Source: Amycolatopsis regifaucium (lineage in GTDB: Bacteria; Actinomycetota; Actinomycetes; Mycobacteriales; Pseudonocardiaceae). Taken from it: a DNA stretch of 64,000 nt. How positions within the stretch are numbered: the first letter of the stretch is position 1; each line of letters opens with the position of its first letter. Position numbers and translations under genes: made by a program. The stretch is from the NCBI RefSeq assembly GCF_001613935.1, contig NZ_LQCI01000051.1, positions 269,427 to 333,426 of the forward strand. Direction: 5' to 3'. The notes under the pieces are model-generated. The model did no database searches, was not told where the DNA came from, and saw only the letters and a program-made list of their open reading frames with translations. Below are positions 41,632 to 51,559 of the stretch, piece by piece.

Positions 41632-43827
41632 CTAACCGAAGTACCTGCCTGCCCCGATGTGGGCACCGGCGGCCTGCCACCATCCGGCGTCCCCGGTCGA
41701 GTCGATCCCGTCCGCGACCACCGTCGCGCCCGCCATGGTCGCGGTCTCGATGAGGTTCCGCACCGAGCGTTCGGCCAGCGGTTCCGTGCGCCGTTCGGCC
41801 AGCCGCGGAGCGATGCGGACTGTCTGCACGGGCACGTCCACGAGGCAGATGACGTCACCGGCGGCGCCGAAGTCCTGCAGTTCGGCGTCCACGCCGATCT
41901 CGGCGAGGAGATGCAGGTTCTCGACGGTCTCCCCGAGGTCGCCGAGCACGGCACCGGCCGGGAAGCCCAGCCGCAGCCGAGACGGCCCGAGGCCGGTCGC
42001 GGTGAGCAAGCCTCGGATCGACCCGACGAGGTCCGGATCCGCGGCCTGGTGCGGTGTCAGTCCCACCACCATCGGCAGCCTGTCGTCCGCCTCCTCGCAA
42101 GCGGTGCGGATGAGCCATTCGCCGAGCGGCACGATGAGGCCGGTCTCGTTGGCGAAGCGAACGCAGGTGTCGTGACCGATCCGGCCGTGGCGGGGATGGT
42201 TCCACGCGAGTCTCGCCTCGATGCCCGCGGGAGTGCTGTCCGCCAGCCATGTCAGCGGCCGGAAGCCGACTTCGATCTCGCCGGTCTCCCAAGCGCCCGC
42301 CATGGAGACGGCCAGGCCGAACTCGTGCCGCTCCCTGGTGTCGAGAACGGAGTCGGACAGCGCCCACTGCCGGTAGCCGTTGGCCTGCGCGCGGCGCAGG
42401 GTCATGCCGGAGACGCGCAACAGCTCGGTCGGGGCGATGTCCCGCGGCGGCCGGTGCACGACCCCGACACACGCCGAGACCGCGACCCCGCTCCCGCCTT
42501 CGAGGTAGACCGGTTCGGAGAGTTCCTGGTTGATCATGCCGATGACGGTGGCGACGTCCGGGCTGGCGGCGGTGTTCTGGATGAGGATGCCGAACTCGTC
42601 GCCGCCGAGCCTGGCGACCAGCGCGTCCTCGCCGCCCACGACGGCCCGCAGTTTCGCGGCGACGTTCTTCAACAGCTCGTCGCTCTGTTTCTGGCCGAGC
42701 CCGCCCGAGATCAGGGAGAACCCGTCGAGATCGAGGTGGTAGACCGTGACGCCGAAGGCCGGGTCGGCGTGCCGTAGCGCCCGTTCCAGCCGGGTGCCGA
42801 AGAATTGCCGGTTCGGCAAACCGGTCAGCGGATCGTGCAGAGCCTGGCGGCTCAGCTGCCGCTGGAGCAGGGAGACGTCGGTGTCGCCGTCGACAAGGGT
42901 GATCAACTGCCGGGCTTCGCCTGCCGGATCGCGGATCACGGCGCCGGTGAACCTCGCCCACGTCGATTCCTCGTCTTCGGCGACGAGTCTTCGTGACAGT
43001 TCGAGCCGCCGGCGCTCGCCTTCGAGCAGCTTCCGGTATCCCTCGCGCAGACCGTCGGCGTCCTCCGGATGGACGAGGTCGTAGAGGTTGAGTCCGATCA
43101 GGTCCGCGACGGGCCGGTTCAGCATCTCGGCGAACGCGGGGTTCACTCGCTGGACGCGGCCGTCCACCCTGGTGATGGCCACCCCGGTCGCCGAGCCGGC
43201 GAACAACTGCTCGAAGCGCGCCTGCGAGAGCACCAGTTCGCGTCTGGTCTCGCGTTCGAGGGTGACCAATGTGCGGCTCAGATCCTCCTGCTGGGTCTGA
43301 ATGCTTTCGCGTAAGGCCTCTCCGTAGCCGGAGGCGAGCGCTCCGAGCACCTGCAGCACCCTTTCAGGCAGCGACTTCACGCCCTGCAATTCCGGTTCGT
43401 GCAAGAGCCCCTTGCCCAGTACCTCCATCGTGCGACGCAGGCTGTCCGGACCGACGCACCTGAGCGCGACGAGCCGCGCGCCGGCTTCGGTCGCCTGCGG
43501 GGGCTCGGCCTCGTCACTCAGCACCGCCGCGAACACCTCGTCCAGCAGAGCGGCGAAATGTTCTTCTATCTGGGCGTGGGTATACGGAAGGTACGCCGTA
43601 CCGGTGACCAGATAGGCCCACTTCCTGGCCAGCGTGGCGCGGGTCGGTGCGGCGTTCTTCCGCCTGGGCGTCGCGGACGACGAAGTTCTCTTCGGGGCGT
43701 CAGGCGATACGGGATTGTCGTCGCTGTTCCGAAATGGGGCAGTCACGTCTGCCGGTCCTGGGGTCGTCTTCGCATTCCGTTGTGGAGAAACATCCTCCAC
43801 GATTCTCGGGTCGTACTCATGGTTCAC
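41632..43827 (-). CDS. PAS-GGDEF-EAL protein with intact GGDEF and degenerate EAL domain
   Basis: 731 residues. A helical N-terminal region (about 60-200) precedes a PAS domain (about 205-300, FEQLFAGSATGVAI), a GGDEF domain (about 330-490, active-site GGDEF at 408-412) and an EAL-like domain (about 510-731). The GGDEF site is intact, so cyclic di-GMP synthesis is possible. The EAL motif has become EAR (537-539), the DDFG loop is QDFG, and AEGVET is ADGIDS, so phosphodiesterase activity is unlikely. No membrane segment is seen. The GTG start at 43827 has GGGTG upstream. It follows a lipase-like gene at a 24-base gap. Confidence 0.92.
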   Translation of the reverse strand: MNHEYDPRIVEDVSPQRNAKTTPGPADVTAPFRNSDDNPVSPDAPKRTSSSATPRRKNAAPTRATLARKWAYLVTGTAYLPYTHAQIEEHFAALLDEVFAAVLSDEAEPPQATEAGARLVALRCVGPDSLRRTMEVLGKGLLHEPELQGVKSLPERVLQVLGALASGYGEALRESIQTQQEDLSRTLVTLERETRRELVLSQARFEQLFAGSATGVAITRVDGRVQRVNPAFAEMLNRPVADLIGLNLYDLVHPEDADGLREGYRKLLEGERRRLELSRRLVAEDEESTWARFTGAVIRDPAGEARQLITLVDGDTDVSLLQRQLSRQALHDPLTGLPNRQFFGTRLERALRHADPAFGVTVYHLDLDGFSLISGGLGQKQSDELLKNVAAKLRAVVGGEDALVARLGGDEFGILIQNTAASPDVATVIGMINQELSEPVYLEGGSGVAVSACVGVVHRPPRDIAPTELLRVSGMTLRRAQANGYRQWALSDSVLDTRERHEFGLAVSMAGAWETGEIEVGFRPLTWLADSTPAGIEARLAWNHPRHGRIGHDTCVRFANETGLIVPLGEWLIRTACEEADDRLPMVVGLTPHQAADPDLVGSIRGLLTATGLGPSRLRLGFPAGAVLGDLGETVENLHLLAEIGVDAELQDFGAAGDVICLVDVPVQTVRIAPRLAERRTEPLAERSVRNLIETATMAGATVVADGIDSTGDAGWWQAAGAHIGAGRYFG

Positions 43828-43851
43828 TGATCACCCGAACGGGTGGTAACC

Positions 43852-44907
43852 CTACGGTAGTACAACACCGACCTTATCCCTCAACCATAGGCGCGTGGCG
43901 TCCCGATACTCGGACGCGTTGCGGTGTAACGCCACCGAATGTCCGGCACCGGACAGAACATATGTGGAAAGCTCCGCTTCGGGCCGGTAGTACGGCGCTT
44001 CCGCCGGACGCAGCGTCTTTGCGCTCGAACAGTCCCGAAGGGCGAACAAACCGCAGAACAGGATGTCCTTCTCCCCGACCACCTGGAAAACCGGCACCCT
44101 GATCGCCTTCGTCGCCGGCAGTACGATGCCGAACACGGCGACCGTTCCCATTCCCGGAACCGAAACCTGATCCTTGGTCGCCTCATCCGTCTCGATGGCG
44201 CGAGGGTCGGCATTTTCCGCCGCGTAGAACAGTCCGGCACGCGCTCCCGGTTTCGTCGTGAAATAGAGCGGGTCGCTGCCGAGTGAACCGAGCCGGTCGT
44301 CCACGAACGCGGGTCGCAGACCGAAAAGCACCCCCAAGGTCAACGCGGGTACCGACGGCAGATGCGTGATACCGGTGAGGATGACGCCGTCGACGTCCTG
44401 GTACGTCGACGCCTCGGCCGCGACGATGCCCGAACCGACCGAATGCCCGACGATCACGACCTTTTCGAACGGCGTCCCACCGACCCGGCCGGCGCGGAGA
44501 TGGCCGATCACCTCGTGCATCGACCGCGCCAGCACCGGCAGGAGCAGCGGAAGGCTGAGCGGTTTGCTGCTCCGGCCCGAACCGAGCTGATCCGCGGCGA
44601 AGGTCGCGTAGCCGTGCTTGGCCATGTCGCGCTGGTACGAGTAGCGGTCCGGGTCGTAGGGCAGGTCCCAGTAGGCGCTGTTGTAGGTGCCGCCGTGCAC
44701 CAGGAGCTGCACCGCCTCGGGCGCCGGGCCGTCCGGCAGGCAGAGCCGGCCGTGCACCGTCGCCGGTTCCCCGATCGGGCCGGTGACCGGCAGATCCACG
44801 TCCGTACAACGGATTTCGACGGCCGCGGCCGGGGCGGCGACCAGGAAACCCCCGAGGAGCACGCAGCAGGCGGCCACCGCCGTGGCCAGTTTGAGCGGCA
44901 TTCTCAC
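43852..44907 (-). CDS. Secreted alpha/beta hydrolase (lipase/esterase-like)
   Basis: 351 residues with a signal peptide (about 1-29, LATAVAACCVLLGGFLVAAP). The oxyanion motif is LLVHGGTYNSAYW and the serine nucleophile elbow is VIVGHSVGSGI near residue 150. The histidine is in SGAGHSVALHRN. Two further cysteine pairs may form disulfides. The GTG at 44907 has GGAGAGG 5 bases upstream, better placed than the ATG at 44901. It may be cotranscribed with the P450 70 bases upstream. Confidence 0.88.
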   Translation of the reverse strand: MRMPLKLATAVAACCVLLGGFLVAAPAAAVEIRCTDVDLPVTGPIGEPATVHGRLCLPDGPAPEAVQLLVHGGTYNSAYWDLPYDPDRYSYQRDMAKHGYATFAADQLGSGRSSKPLSLPLLLPVLARSMHEVIGHLRAGRVGGTPFEKVVIVGHSVGSGIVAAEASTYQDVDGVILTGITHLPSVPALTLGVLFGLRPAFVDDRLGSLGSDPLYFTTKPGARAGLFYAAENADPRAIETDEATKDQVSVPGMGTVAVFGIVLPATKAIRVPVFQVVGEKDILFCGLFALRDCSSAKTLRPAEAPYYRPEAELSTYVLSGAGHSVALHRNASEYRDATRLWLRDKVGVVLP

Positions 44908-44977
44908 AGAATCCTCTCCGGAATCGGAACGCTCGGAAGGAGCATGAACCCTACACCTGGTAACCGAACGCTCACCG

Positions 44978-46321
44978 TCAACCCGATCCCCGGGCCACCA
45001 CGGTCATCGGCAGCCGATTCGGCTGCATGGTCGCTTTGATCTTGGGAAAGACCCTCACCCCTGGCAGCGGCTCCAGCCGCCACCGCGCGCCGATCGTCGC
45101 CGCGACCAGGGCGATCTCCGTGGGGGCGAACTGATGGCCGGGACACAACCGGGCGCCGGCGCCGAACGGGATGAACGCGCCCTTCGGCACCGCGGCGGCC
45201 CGTTCCGGTGCCCAGCGATCCGGGTCGAACCGGTCCGGTTCGGGGAACCAGCGCGGATCGCGGTGCAGGGTGTGCTGGCTGACGGCGACCTCGGCACCGG
45301 CGGGAATGCGCACCCCACCGAGTTCGACGTCCTCCCGTGCGCGCCGCATCAGGATCACCGGCGGGGTCCGGCGGACGACCTCGTTGATGATCCGCTGCGT
45401 GTAGACCAGCCGCGGCAGGTGGCCGAAGCGAGCGGGACCGCCGGCCAGGACCTCGTCGACCTCGGCGTGGAACCGGCGCTCGATGTCCGGCCGGGCCCCG
45501 ATCTCGTGGAAGAACCAGGCCAGCGCGACGGCGGTGGTCTCGGCGCCGGTGGTGAGGATGGTGATGACCTCGTCCGCCACCTGACCGTCGGTCATCTTCT
45601 CGCCGGTCTCGTCGTCCTTGGCCAGCAACAACATCGACAGCAGGTCACCCTGATCGCCGCCCTTTTCGCGCGCCTCGAGGACGGCCTCGCCGATGACCCG
45701 CCGCAGCCGCGCGGCCGCGGCGTCGAACTCGCGGTTCGCCGGAATGGGCAGCCGTTCCACGAACTTCGGCGAAAAGGCCCTGACCATGACGTACTTCAAC
45801 ATGATCGGGATCGACCGCTGGATTTCGGCGAGTGCCTCGTCACCGAGTTCGGCGGAGAACAGCGTGCGTCCGGAGATGGTCAGCGCGAGATCCTGCATCC
45901 GCCGGTCGAATTCCACCACCTCGCCCGGTTTCCACGCATCGGCAAGCTCTACAGCGAGCTTCGTCATCGTCGTCTCGGCGTAGAGTTCGAGGCGGCTTCG
46001 CTGGAAGGCGGGCAGCATCATCCGCCGTTGCCGCTGGTTGAACGCGCCGTTCGAAGTGGCGAGCCCGTCGCCGAACAACGGCCGCATCTTGTCGAACACA
46101 AGACCTTTGTCGAACTTCCCCGCGTCGACGGCGAGCAGCCGCCAGGCCAGTTCCGGTGTGGTGACCAGGTAAACGGGCATCGGTCCGAAGTCGAGCCGGA
46201 CGACGTCGCCGTGCGATCGCAGTGACGACAGCAGTTTCAGCGGGTCACGGAGCATCGGAACGGTATGCCCCAGCAGGGGCCAGCGACCCGGTGCGACGGC
46301 GACGTCCGGAGGTGGTGCCAT
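44978..46321 (-). CDS. Cytochrome P450
   Basis: 447 residues. The heme-binding loop FGAGARLCPGHQ places the cysteine ligand at 393. The I-helix reads TTGAETTAVAL, and the K-helix ExxR is EVVRR. The overall text (SHGDVVRLDFGPMPVYLVTT, FQRSRLELYAETT) resembles the pentalenene-oxygenase-like, CYP4-related group of actinobacteria that oxidises terpenes or fatty acids. No terpene synthase or redox partner lies in the window, so electrons come from elsewhere. It is divergent from a DUF574 methyltransferase across 171 bases. Confidence 0.94.
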   Translation of the reverse strand: MAPPPDVAVAPGRWPLLGHTVPMLRDPLKLLSSLRSHGDVVRLDFGPMPVYLVTTPELAWRLLAVDAGKFDKGLVFDKMRPLFGDGLATSNGAFNQRQRRMMLPAFQRSRLELYAETTMTKLAVELADAWKPGEVVEFDRRMQDLALTISGRTLFSAELGDEALAEIQRSIPIMLKYVMVRAFSPKFVERLPIPANREFDAAAARLRRVIGEAVLEAREKGGDQGDLLSMLLLAKDDETGEKMTDGQVADEVITILTTGAETTAVALAWFFHEIGARPDIERRFHAEVDEVLAGGPARFGHLPRLVYTQRIINEVVRRTPPVILMRRAREDVELGGVRIPAGAEVAVSQHTLHRDPRWFPEPDRFDPDRWAPERAAAVPKGAFIPFGAGARLCPGHQFAPTEIALVAATIGARWRLEPLPGVRVFPKIKATMQPNRLPMTVVARGSG

Positions 46322-46492
46322 CGTGCTCGTCTCCCGGTGCCTGGACGCTGAACCCGGTCACCTTAGGACCACCGAACGGCGCACGGCGTTCCACCGCCGC
46401 ATGTCCACACGATCGGACGATGGCGGCCCGCTCCCCTGCTCCCGCTAGAATCCTGTGCCCCAACGGATTCCACGGAAACGGCGGCGACGACG

Positions 46493-47305
46493 GTGACTGC
46501 GAACCCGGCCTGGGTGCCTCCCGAGGTCGACACGACCGTGCCGAATCCCGCCAGGGTCTACGACTACTGGCTCGACGGCGACCACAACTTCCAGGCCGAC
46601 CGCGACCTCGGCGAACAGATCCTCCGGATCATGCCGGGGATCCGCGACGCGGCCCGGCTCAACCGCGCCTTCCTGCGCCGTGCCGCGTTGCACATGGTGG
46701 AAGCGGGCGTACGGCAGTTCCTCGACATCGGCTCCGGCATCCCGACCGTCGGCAACCTGCACGAGATCGTCCAGCAGGTCGATCCGGACTGCCGGGTGGT
46801 CTACGTCGACCGTGAATCGGTCGCCGTGGCGCACGCCAAACTGCTGCTGCGCGACAACGACCGCTGCGCCGCCATCCAAGCCGACCTGCGCGACGTCAAC
46901 GACATCCTCGACGCGCCCGAAGCGAAGGAACTACTGGACCTCGACCAGCCGGTCGGCGTGTTCATGTTGCTGCTGCTGCATTTCGTACCGGACTCGTGGG
47001 AACCCCACGCGATCCTCGCCCGCTACCGCGAACGCGTCGCCCCCGGCAGTTTCCTCGCCATCTCGCACGTCGCCGCCGACGCGGACTCGAGCGGGCTCGA
47101 CGAAGCCATCGAGGCGTACCGGAGCACGCAGAACGACCCCATCCCCCGCACGCACGACCAGGTGCTGTCGTTCTTCGAGGGTTTCGAAGTCGTCGAGCCC
47201 GGTGTCGTCGGGTGCGCGATGTGGAACCCCCAAGGGGCGGGCGACATGTCCGACGACCCGGGGATCAACGCGCTCCCGTATGCGGGGGTCGGCCGGAAGC
47301 CGTAG
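46493..47305 (+). CDS. SAM-dependent methyltransferase (DUF574 / PF04672 family)
   Basis: 270 residues with the family opening VPNPARVYDYWLDGDHNFQA and the SAM motif FLDIGSGIPTVGNLHEI near residue 80. YRERVAPGSFLAISH and FFEGFEVVEPGVV complete the pattern. The family is abundant in actinobacteria and largely uncharacterised. A GTG start at 46493 fits the conserved opening; no strong ribosome site is visible. Confidence 0.92.
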   Translation: MTANPAWVPPEVDTTVPNPARVYDYWLDGDHNFQADRDLGEQILRIMPGIRDAARLNRAFLRRAALHMVEAGVRQFLDIGSGIPTVGNLHEIVQQVDPDCRVVYVDRESVAVAHAKLLLRDNDRCAAIQADLRDVNDILDAPEAKELLDLDQPVGVFMLLLLHFVPDSWEPHAILARYRERVAPGSFLAISHVAADADSSGLDEAIEAYRSTQNDPIPRTHDQVLSFFEGFEVVEPGVVGCAMWNPQGAGDMSDDPGINALPYAGVGRKP

Positions 47306-47337
47306 CCCGCACGAGTCCGCCCTGCTGACGACCCCGC

Positions 47338-47826
47338 TCAGGGCAGGACGTCGGTCACGGTGTCCTTGATGACCTGCCACTTACCGTGTTCGCGCACCAG
47401 CGTCAGGCTGATCGTGTAGTGCCGGTCGATGTTCTGCGACGGCGCCTTGTAGTAGGCGTCAAGGAGCGCGAAGCCCATCTTGCAGTCCTCGACGACGGTG
47501 TGCGTGACCGTCCACGGCATGCTCCACTCGTACGGGAGCTTGAACTGGATGTCGACCACCGGCTCCACGTTGTCCTGGTAGCCGATGATCAGCTGCCCCT
47601 TGCGCCCGACGGTCACCATGTTCTGGTGGATGATCGCCCGGTAGCGGGCCTCGTCACGCTTGTTGTAGCTGTCCATGTCCTCCCAGACGGCACGGTCGAA
47701 CGAGCGCTGGCAGGCCTGCCGCTCGCTCTCGGCCTGCTGCTCGCCCGCGGTCGCCGCGGCGGGCACGCCGATCCCCGCCGCCGCCACGACCAGCCCGGCC
47801 AACGCCGCGTAATACCGCTTGCGCAT
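47338..47826 (-). CDS. Secreted SnoaL/NTF2-like protein
   Basis: 162 residues with a signal peptide (about 1-28, ALAGLVVAAAGIGVPAAATA). The mature part fits an NTF2-like cone: a helical start with DMDSYNKRDEARYRAIIHQN, then strands ending in LTLVREHGKWQVIKDTVT. Two cysteines may pair. The substrate is unknown. It is divergent from the third AfsR-like regulator across 124 bases and may be its target. Confidence 0.75.
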   Translation of the reverse strand: MRKRYYAALAGLVVAAAGIGVPAAATAGEQQAESERQACQRSFDRAVWEDMDSYNKRDEARYRAIIHQNMVTVGRKGQLIIGYQDNVEPVVDIQFKLPYEWSMPWTVTHTVVEDCKMGFALLDAYYKAPSQNIDRHYTISLTLVREHGKWQVIKDTVTDVLP

Positions 47827-47950
47827 AGGGTTCTCCTCATCACGTTCGATACTTCATCCACCGGCAGGTTCGCCGGACGGCGCATCACAGCTGCATCACT
47901 TCCGCATCGACGTGGGCTCATCGCCGGTTAACCTCGCGGGAGGGGGTGTG

Positions 47951-50698
47951 ATGGAGTTTCGGGTACTGGGACCGGTGCAGTGCCGGACGGGCGCACGGCC
48001 GCTGAAGCTGGCCGGTCCACGGCAGGAGCGGATCCTCGCCGCGCTGCTGCTCGGCGCTGATCGCGTCGTCTCGGTTTCGCGGCTGGTGGACGTCGTCTGG
48101 GGCGAGGACCCGCCCGCCACGGCCATCCGGCAGATCCGCAACCTCACCACCGCCTTGAAGCGCGCTCTCGTCGCCGAGGGCTCCGGTGAAGACGTCCTGA
48201 CCGCCGAGGGACCCGGCTTCGTCCTGCGCCCGCCCGTGTTCGATCTGCGCTCGTTCGAGGAGCACGCCTCACGCGGCGAGTTCCGCGAGGCACTGGCGTG
48301 CTGGCACGGCCCGGCACTGTCCGGTCTGGACAGTCCGGTACTGCGCGGTGAAGCCGATGAGCTCGACGAACGCCGGCTGTCCGTTGTGGAACGTTGTCTC
48401 GACGAAGAGATCTCCGCCGGTGAAGACCGGGTCGCGGAACTGAAGGCACTGGTCGCCGAGCATCCGTTCCGGGAGGCGTTCGCCGGACTGCTCATGCGGG
48501 CGCTCCACCAGCAAGGCAGGCAGGCCGACGCGCTGAACGCCTATCGTCAGGTGCAGACGCGGCTGGTGGAGGAACTCGGGATCGACCCCGGACCGCAGCT
48601 GCGCGAACTCTACGAGCGGATCCTCCGCGACGAGCCCGAATACGGCAAGGCGCGCTGCTTCCTCCCCTACGACGTCCCGGATTTCACCGGCCGGGAAGCC
48701 GAGATCCGCCGCCTTTCCGACGCCGTCCGGCTCGGCCGCCCCGTGGTGCTCGACGGGATGGCGGGCGTCGGCAAGACCTCGCTCGCCGTCCACGCCGCAC
48801 ACCGGCTCGCCGCCGATTTCCCCGACGGGCAACTGTTCGTGGACCTGCACGGCCATTCGCCCGGACGGGAACCGCTTCCGCCAGAGGCCGCCCTCGAAGC
48901 CCTGCTCGGGCAACTGGACGTCCCGGCGAGCAGGCTCCCCGGCGGCGTGGACCGGCGGGCCGAACTGTGGCGGACCAGGACGGCGGGCCGGTCGCTGCTC
49001 GTGGTGCTCGACAACGCCGCCGGCGCCGAGCAGCTGCGGCCCCTCTTACCCGGTTCGGCCACGGTCGCCCTCGTGGTCACCGGCAGGCGGCGGCTGGCCG
49101 CCGTCGACGGCGCCGCGTCGATCAGTCTCGAAGTCCTGCCGGACGAACAGGCGAGCGTCCTGTTCGCCGCGGCGTCGGGACGGCCGGACGCGGGCGTGGC
49201 CGCGTTGTGCGGAAACCTGCCGCTGGCGATCCGGATCGCGGCCGCCCGGCTGCAACATCGTCCACAGTGGACGGTGGAAACCCTCGCCGAACGGTTGGGG
49301 TCCGAGCACGACAGGCTGGCCGAACTGAAGGTCGCCGGACGCGACGTCGCCGCCGCGTTCGCACTGTCCTATCAGGAACTCGACGCCGACCGGCAGCGGA
49401 TGTTCCGGTTGCTGGGAAGGAATCCGGGGACTGACATCGGCGTACCCGCGGCCGCCGCGCTGGCCGGGGTCAGCGAGTCCGAAGCCGAGCGGCTGCTGGA
49501 AGACCTGCTCGACGCCCATCTGCTCAGGCAGCCGTCACTGGGCCGGTACTCGTTCCACGACCTCATCGCCGAGCACGCCCGCAACGCCGCGAGCGACGAG
49601 GAATCGGCTCCGGCGTTGGGCAGGCTGCTCGATCACTACCGCGAGGGCGGCGGCGACGGCTGGTATGCGGCGGAACGGGCCAACCTGGTCGCGGTGACCC
49701 GGCACGCGTTCGACGCCGGTCACGATGACCACGCCTGGCGGATCGCCGAGAACACCGCGGCACGCCTCCGGGAGAGCGGTCGTCTCGACGAACTGCTCGC
49801 CGTCGCGCGAACCGGCGTCGCCGCCGCCCGCCGGATCGGTGACCCGCACACGATCCAACGCAGCCTGGCGGACCTCACCTTGGCCTATTGGGAGAACGGG
49901 CGGCTCGCCGAGGGGATGCGCTGCGCCATGGAGCGGCTGGAAGTCGTCCGCGCCTCCGCTGACCGCGCCGCCGAGGCGACCGCTCTCTCCAGAGCGGGCG
50001 CTTTGCACGGCATGCTCGGCCACTACCCCGAGGCGATCCGGTTCTATCGCGAGGGCCTCGCCGCGGCGAGAGGTACCGACGACCCTGAAACCACCGCCAC
50101 ACTCTGGATCAACCTCAGCAACGTGCAGGAGACCCTCGGTCTGCTGGACGAGGCGCTGGCCTCCGCCCGGCGGTCGGTGGAGCTGCGCGAGGATCCCCGG
50201 AACACGGTTCTCAGTTCGGCGCAGCTCGGTCTGGTCCTCGCCCGGCTCGGCCGGTTCGAGGAAGCCTTCGAGGTCACCGCACGCTCGATCGGCTCGGCAC
50301 GGGAACTCGGGTACCTGTTCGGCGAGGCGTGGAGCCTGGTCGACCACGCCGACGCCCTCCTGCTCGCCCATCGGCCGGACGAGGCGCGCGAGCACGCCGA
50401 ACGCGCGTGCGGCATCCTCGCCCGGCTCAACCATCCGCTGCTGCTGACCATGGCGGCCAACAGCCTGGGCACCGCCTGTCTCGCCCTCGGCGAAGCGACG
50501 GCGAGCCTCGCGCGGCACCGCCTCGCGCTCGAAACGGCGAAGCGGATCGGCTACCGGCTGCAGGAGGCCCGCGCGCTGGCGGGGATCGGGCACGCCCGCG
50601 CCGCCCTCGGTGAGGAGGCCGACGCCGAGTTCCGGGCGGCGCGCGACCACTACGCCGCGATGGGCCTGTCCGCCAAGCCGCTGACGGCCGTCACCTGA
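47951..50698 (+). CDS. AfsR/SARP-type STAND regulator (DNA-binding, BTAD, NB-ARC, TPR)
   Basis: 915 residues: winged-helix DNA-binding (1-90, FRVLGPVQCRTGARPLKLAG), activator domain (about 95-235), NB-ARC ATPase (P-loop GMAGVGKTSLAVHAA near 270) and C-terminal TPR repeats (about 590-900). It shares its plan with the regulator at 15172-18054 but is a distinct paralogue. The ATG at 47951 has GGGAGGGGG 4-5 bases upstream. It overlaps the end of the convergent hydrolase by 8 bases. Confidence 0.92.
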   Translation: MEFRVLGPVQCRTGARPLKLAGPRQERILAALLLGADRVVSVSRLVDVVWGEDPPATAIRQIRNLTTALKRALVAEGSGEDVLTAEGPGFVLRPPVFDLRSFEEHASRGEFREALACWHGPALSGLDSPVLRGEADELDERRLSVVERCLDEEISAGEDRVAELKALVAEHPFREAFAGLLMRALHQQGRQADALNAYRQVQTRLVEELGIDPGPQLRELYERILRDEPEYGKARCFLPYDVPDFTGREAEIRRLSDAVRLGRPVVLDGMAGVGKTSLAVHAAHRLAADFPDGQLFVDLHGHSPGREPLPPEAALEALLGQLDVPASRLPGGVDRRAELWRTRTAGRSLLVVLDNAAGAEQLRPLLPGSATVALVVTGRRRLAAVDGAASISLEVLPDEQASVLFAAASGRPDAGVAALCGNLPLAIRIAAARLQHRPQWTVETLAERLGSEHDRLAELKVAGRDVAAAFALSYQELDADRQRMFRLLGRNPGTDIGVPAAAALAGVSESEAERLLEDLLDAHLLRQPSLGRYSFHDLIAEHARNAASDEESAPALGRLLDHYREGGGDGWYAAERANLVAVTRHAFDAGHDDHAWRIAENTAARLRESGRLDELLAVARTGVAAARRIGDPHTIQRSLADLTLAYWENGRLAEGMRCAMERLEVVRASADRAAEATALSRAGALHGMLGHYPEAIRFYREGLAAARGTDDPETTATLWINLSNVQETLGLLDEALASARRSVELREDPRNTVLSSAQLGLVLARLGRFEEAFEVTARSIGSARELGYLFGEAWSLVDHADALLLAHRPDEAREHAERACGILARLNHPLLLTMAANSLGTACLALGEATASLARHRLALETAKRIGYRLQEARALAGIGHARAALGEEADAEFRAARDHYAAMGLSAKPLTAVT

Positions 50699-51488
50699 GG
50701 AATTCGGTGAGCAGTCCGCGCAGGGCGTCCGGCTGCTGGAGGACGCCGTGATCCTGGCCCTCGACGGTGACATGCCGGGCACCGGGGACGGTCTCGGCGA
50801 CGGCGCGGGCGGCGGCGCGCAGCCACGCGTCGCTCTCACCGCCGTCCATGACCAGCGTCGGGGCGGTGATCTTTGCGAGCCTGCCCGCGGGGAGGGCACC
50901 GCCGGGACCACACAGCGCGATGTCGTAGGGCAAAGTGTGGGCGAGTCCGGTGAACCACGCCCAGAACGGGTCGGTCCGCATCCCCTTGACGACCTCGGCC
51001 GGGGTGGCCGCCGCTTCGGTGAGGAACAGTTCCGCCGCGTCGTCGCGATCGCCGTCGGCGATCAGCGCCCGGACGCGGTCGAAGAGGTCGCTCGCGGGCT
51101 TCGGACGGCTGTCGTCGACGATATACGGCGGCTCGTACACCGCGAGGCGGGTCATGGGGACGCCGCGGGCGGCCGCTTCCAGCGCCAGCACGGCTCCCGA
51201 CGAGTGCCCGAAGACCGCCGCCGAACCACCGACGTGGTCGATCACCGCGGCGAGGTCCTCGACCTCACGTTCCACCGAGTAGACCGCGCCCGCGCCGCTG
51301 TCGCCCCGGCCACGCCGGTCGTAGGCGATCGCGGTGCAGTCCGGGGCCAGCGTCGTGGCGAGCCCGGCGACGGTCGTCCGGTCGTTGAACGCGCCGCCGA
51401 CCAGGATCACCGGCGTGCCTTCCCCGGTCCGCTCGAAGGCGATCAACGTGCCGTCGGCCGAGGTCACGGTCTCGAGGGTGGTGGTCAT
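50691..51488 (-). CDS. Alpha/beta hydrolase
   Basis: 265 residues. The nucleophile elbow is FGHSSGAVLALEAA near residue 98 and the histidine is in VEGQDHGVLQQPDAL. DRRGRGDSG and the lid region resemble the hydrolases often found beside regulators in actinobacteria. The ATG has AGGAGG 6 bases upstream. It follows the epoxide-hydrolase-like gene at a 71-base gap on the same strand. Substrate unknown. Confidence 0.88.
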   Translation of the reverse strand: MTTTLETVTSADGTLIAFERTGEGTPVILVGGAFNDRTTVAGLATTLAPDCTAIAYDRRGRGDSGAGAVYSVEREVEDLAAVIDHVGGSAAVFGHSSGAVLALEAAARGVPMTRLAVYEPPYIVDDSRPKPASDLFDRVRALIADGDRDDAAELFLTEAAATPAEVVKGMRTDPFWAWFTGLAHTLPYDIALCGPGGALPAGRLAKITAPTLVMDGGESDAWLRAAARAVAETVPGARHVTVEGQDHGVLQQPDALRGLLTEFLR

Positions 51489-51559
51489 CGGTTCCTCCTG
51501 TGTGGATCTTGCGACGCTATCTTCGCCCATGGGTCGGAGCCGACGACCACCGCTCGACA

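Noticed and set aside
44978..47305. Terpene biosynthetic cluster around the P450
   Set aside because: No terpene synthase, prenyltransferase or other biosynthetic core gene lies nearby.
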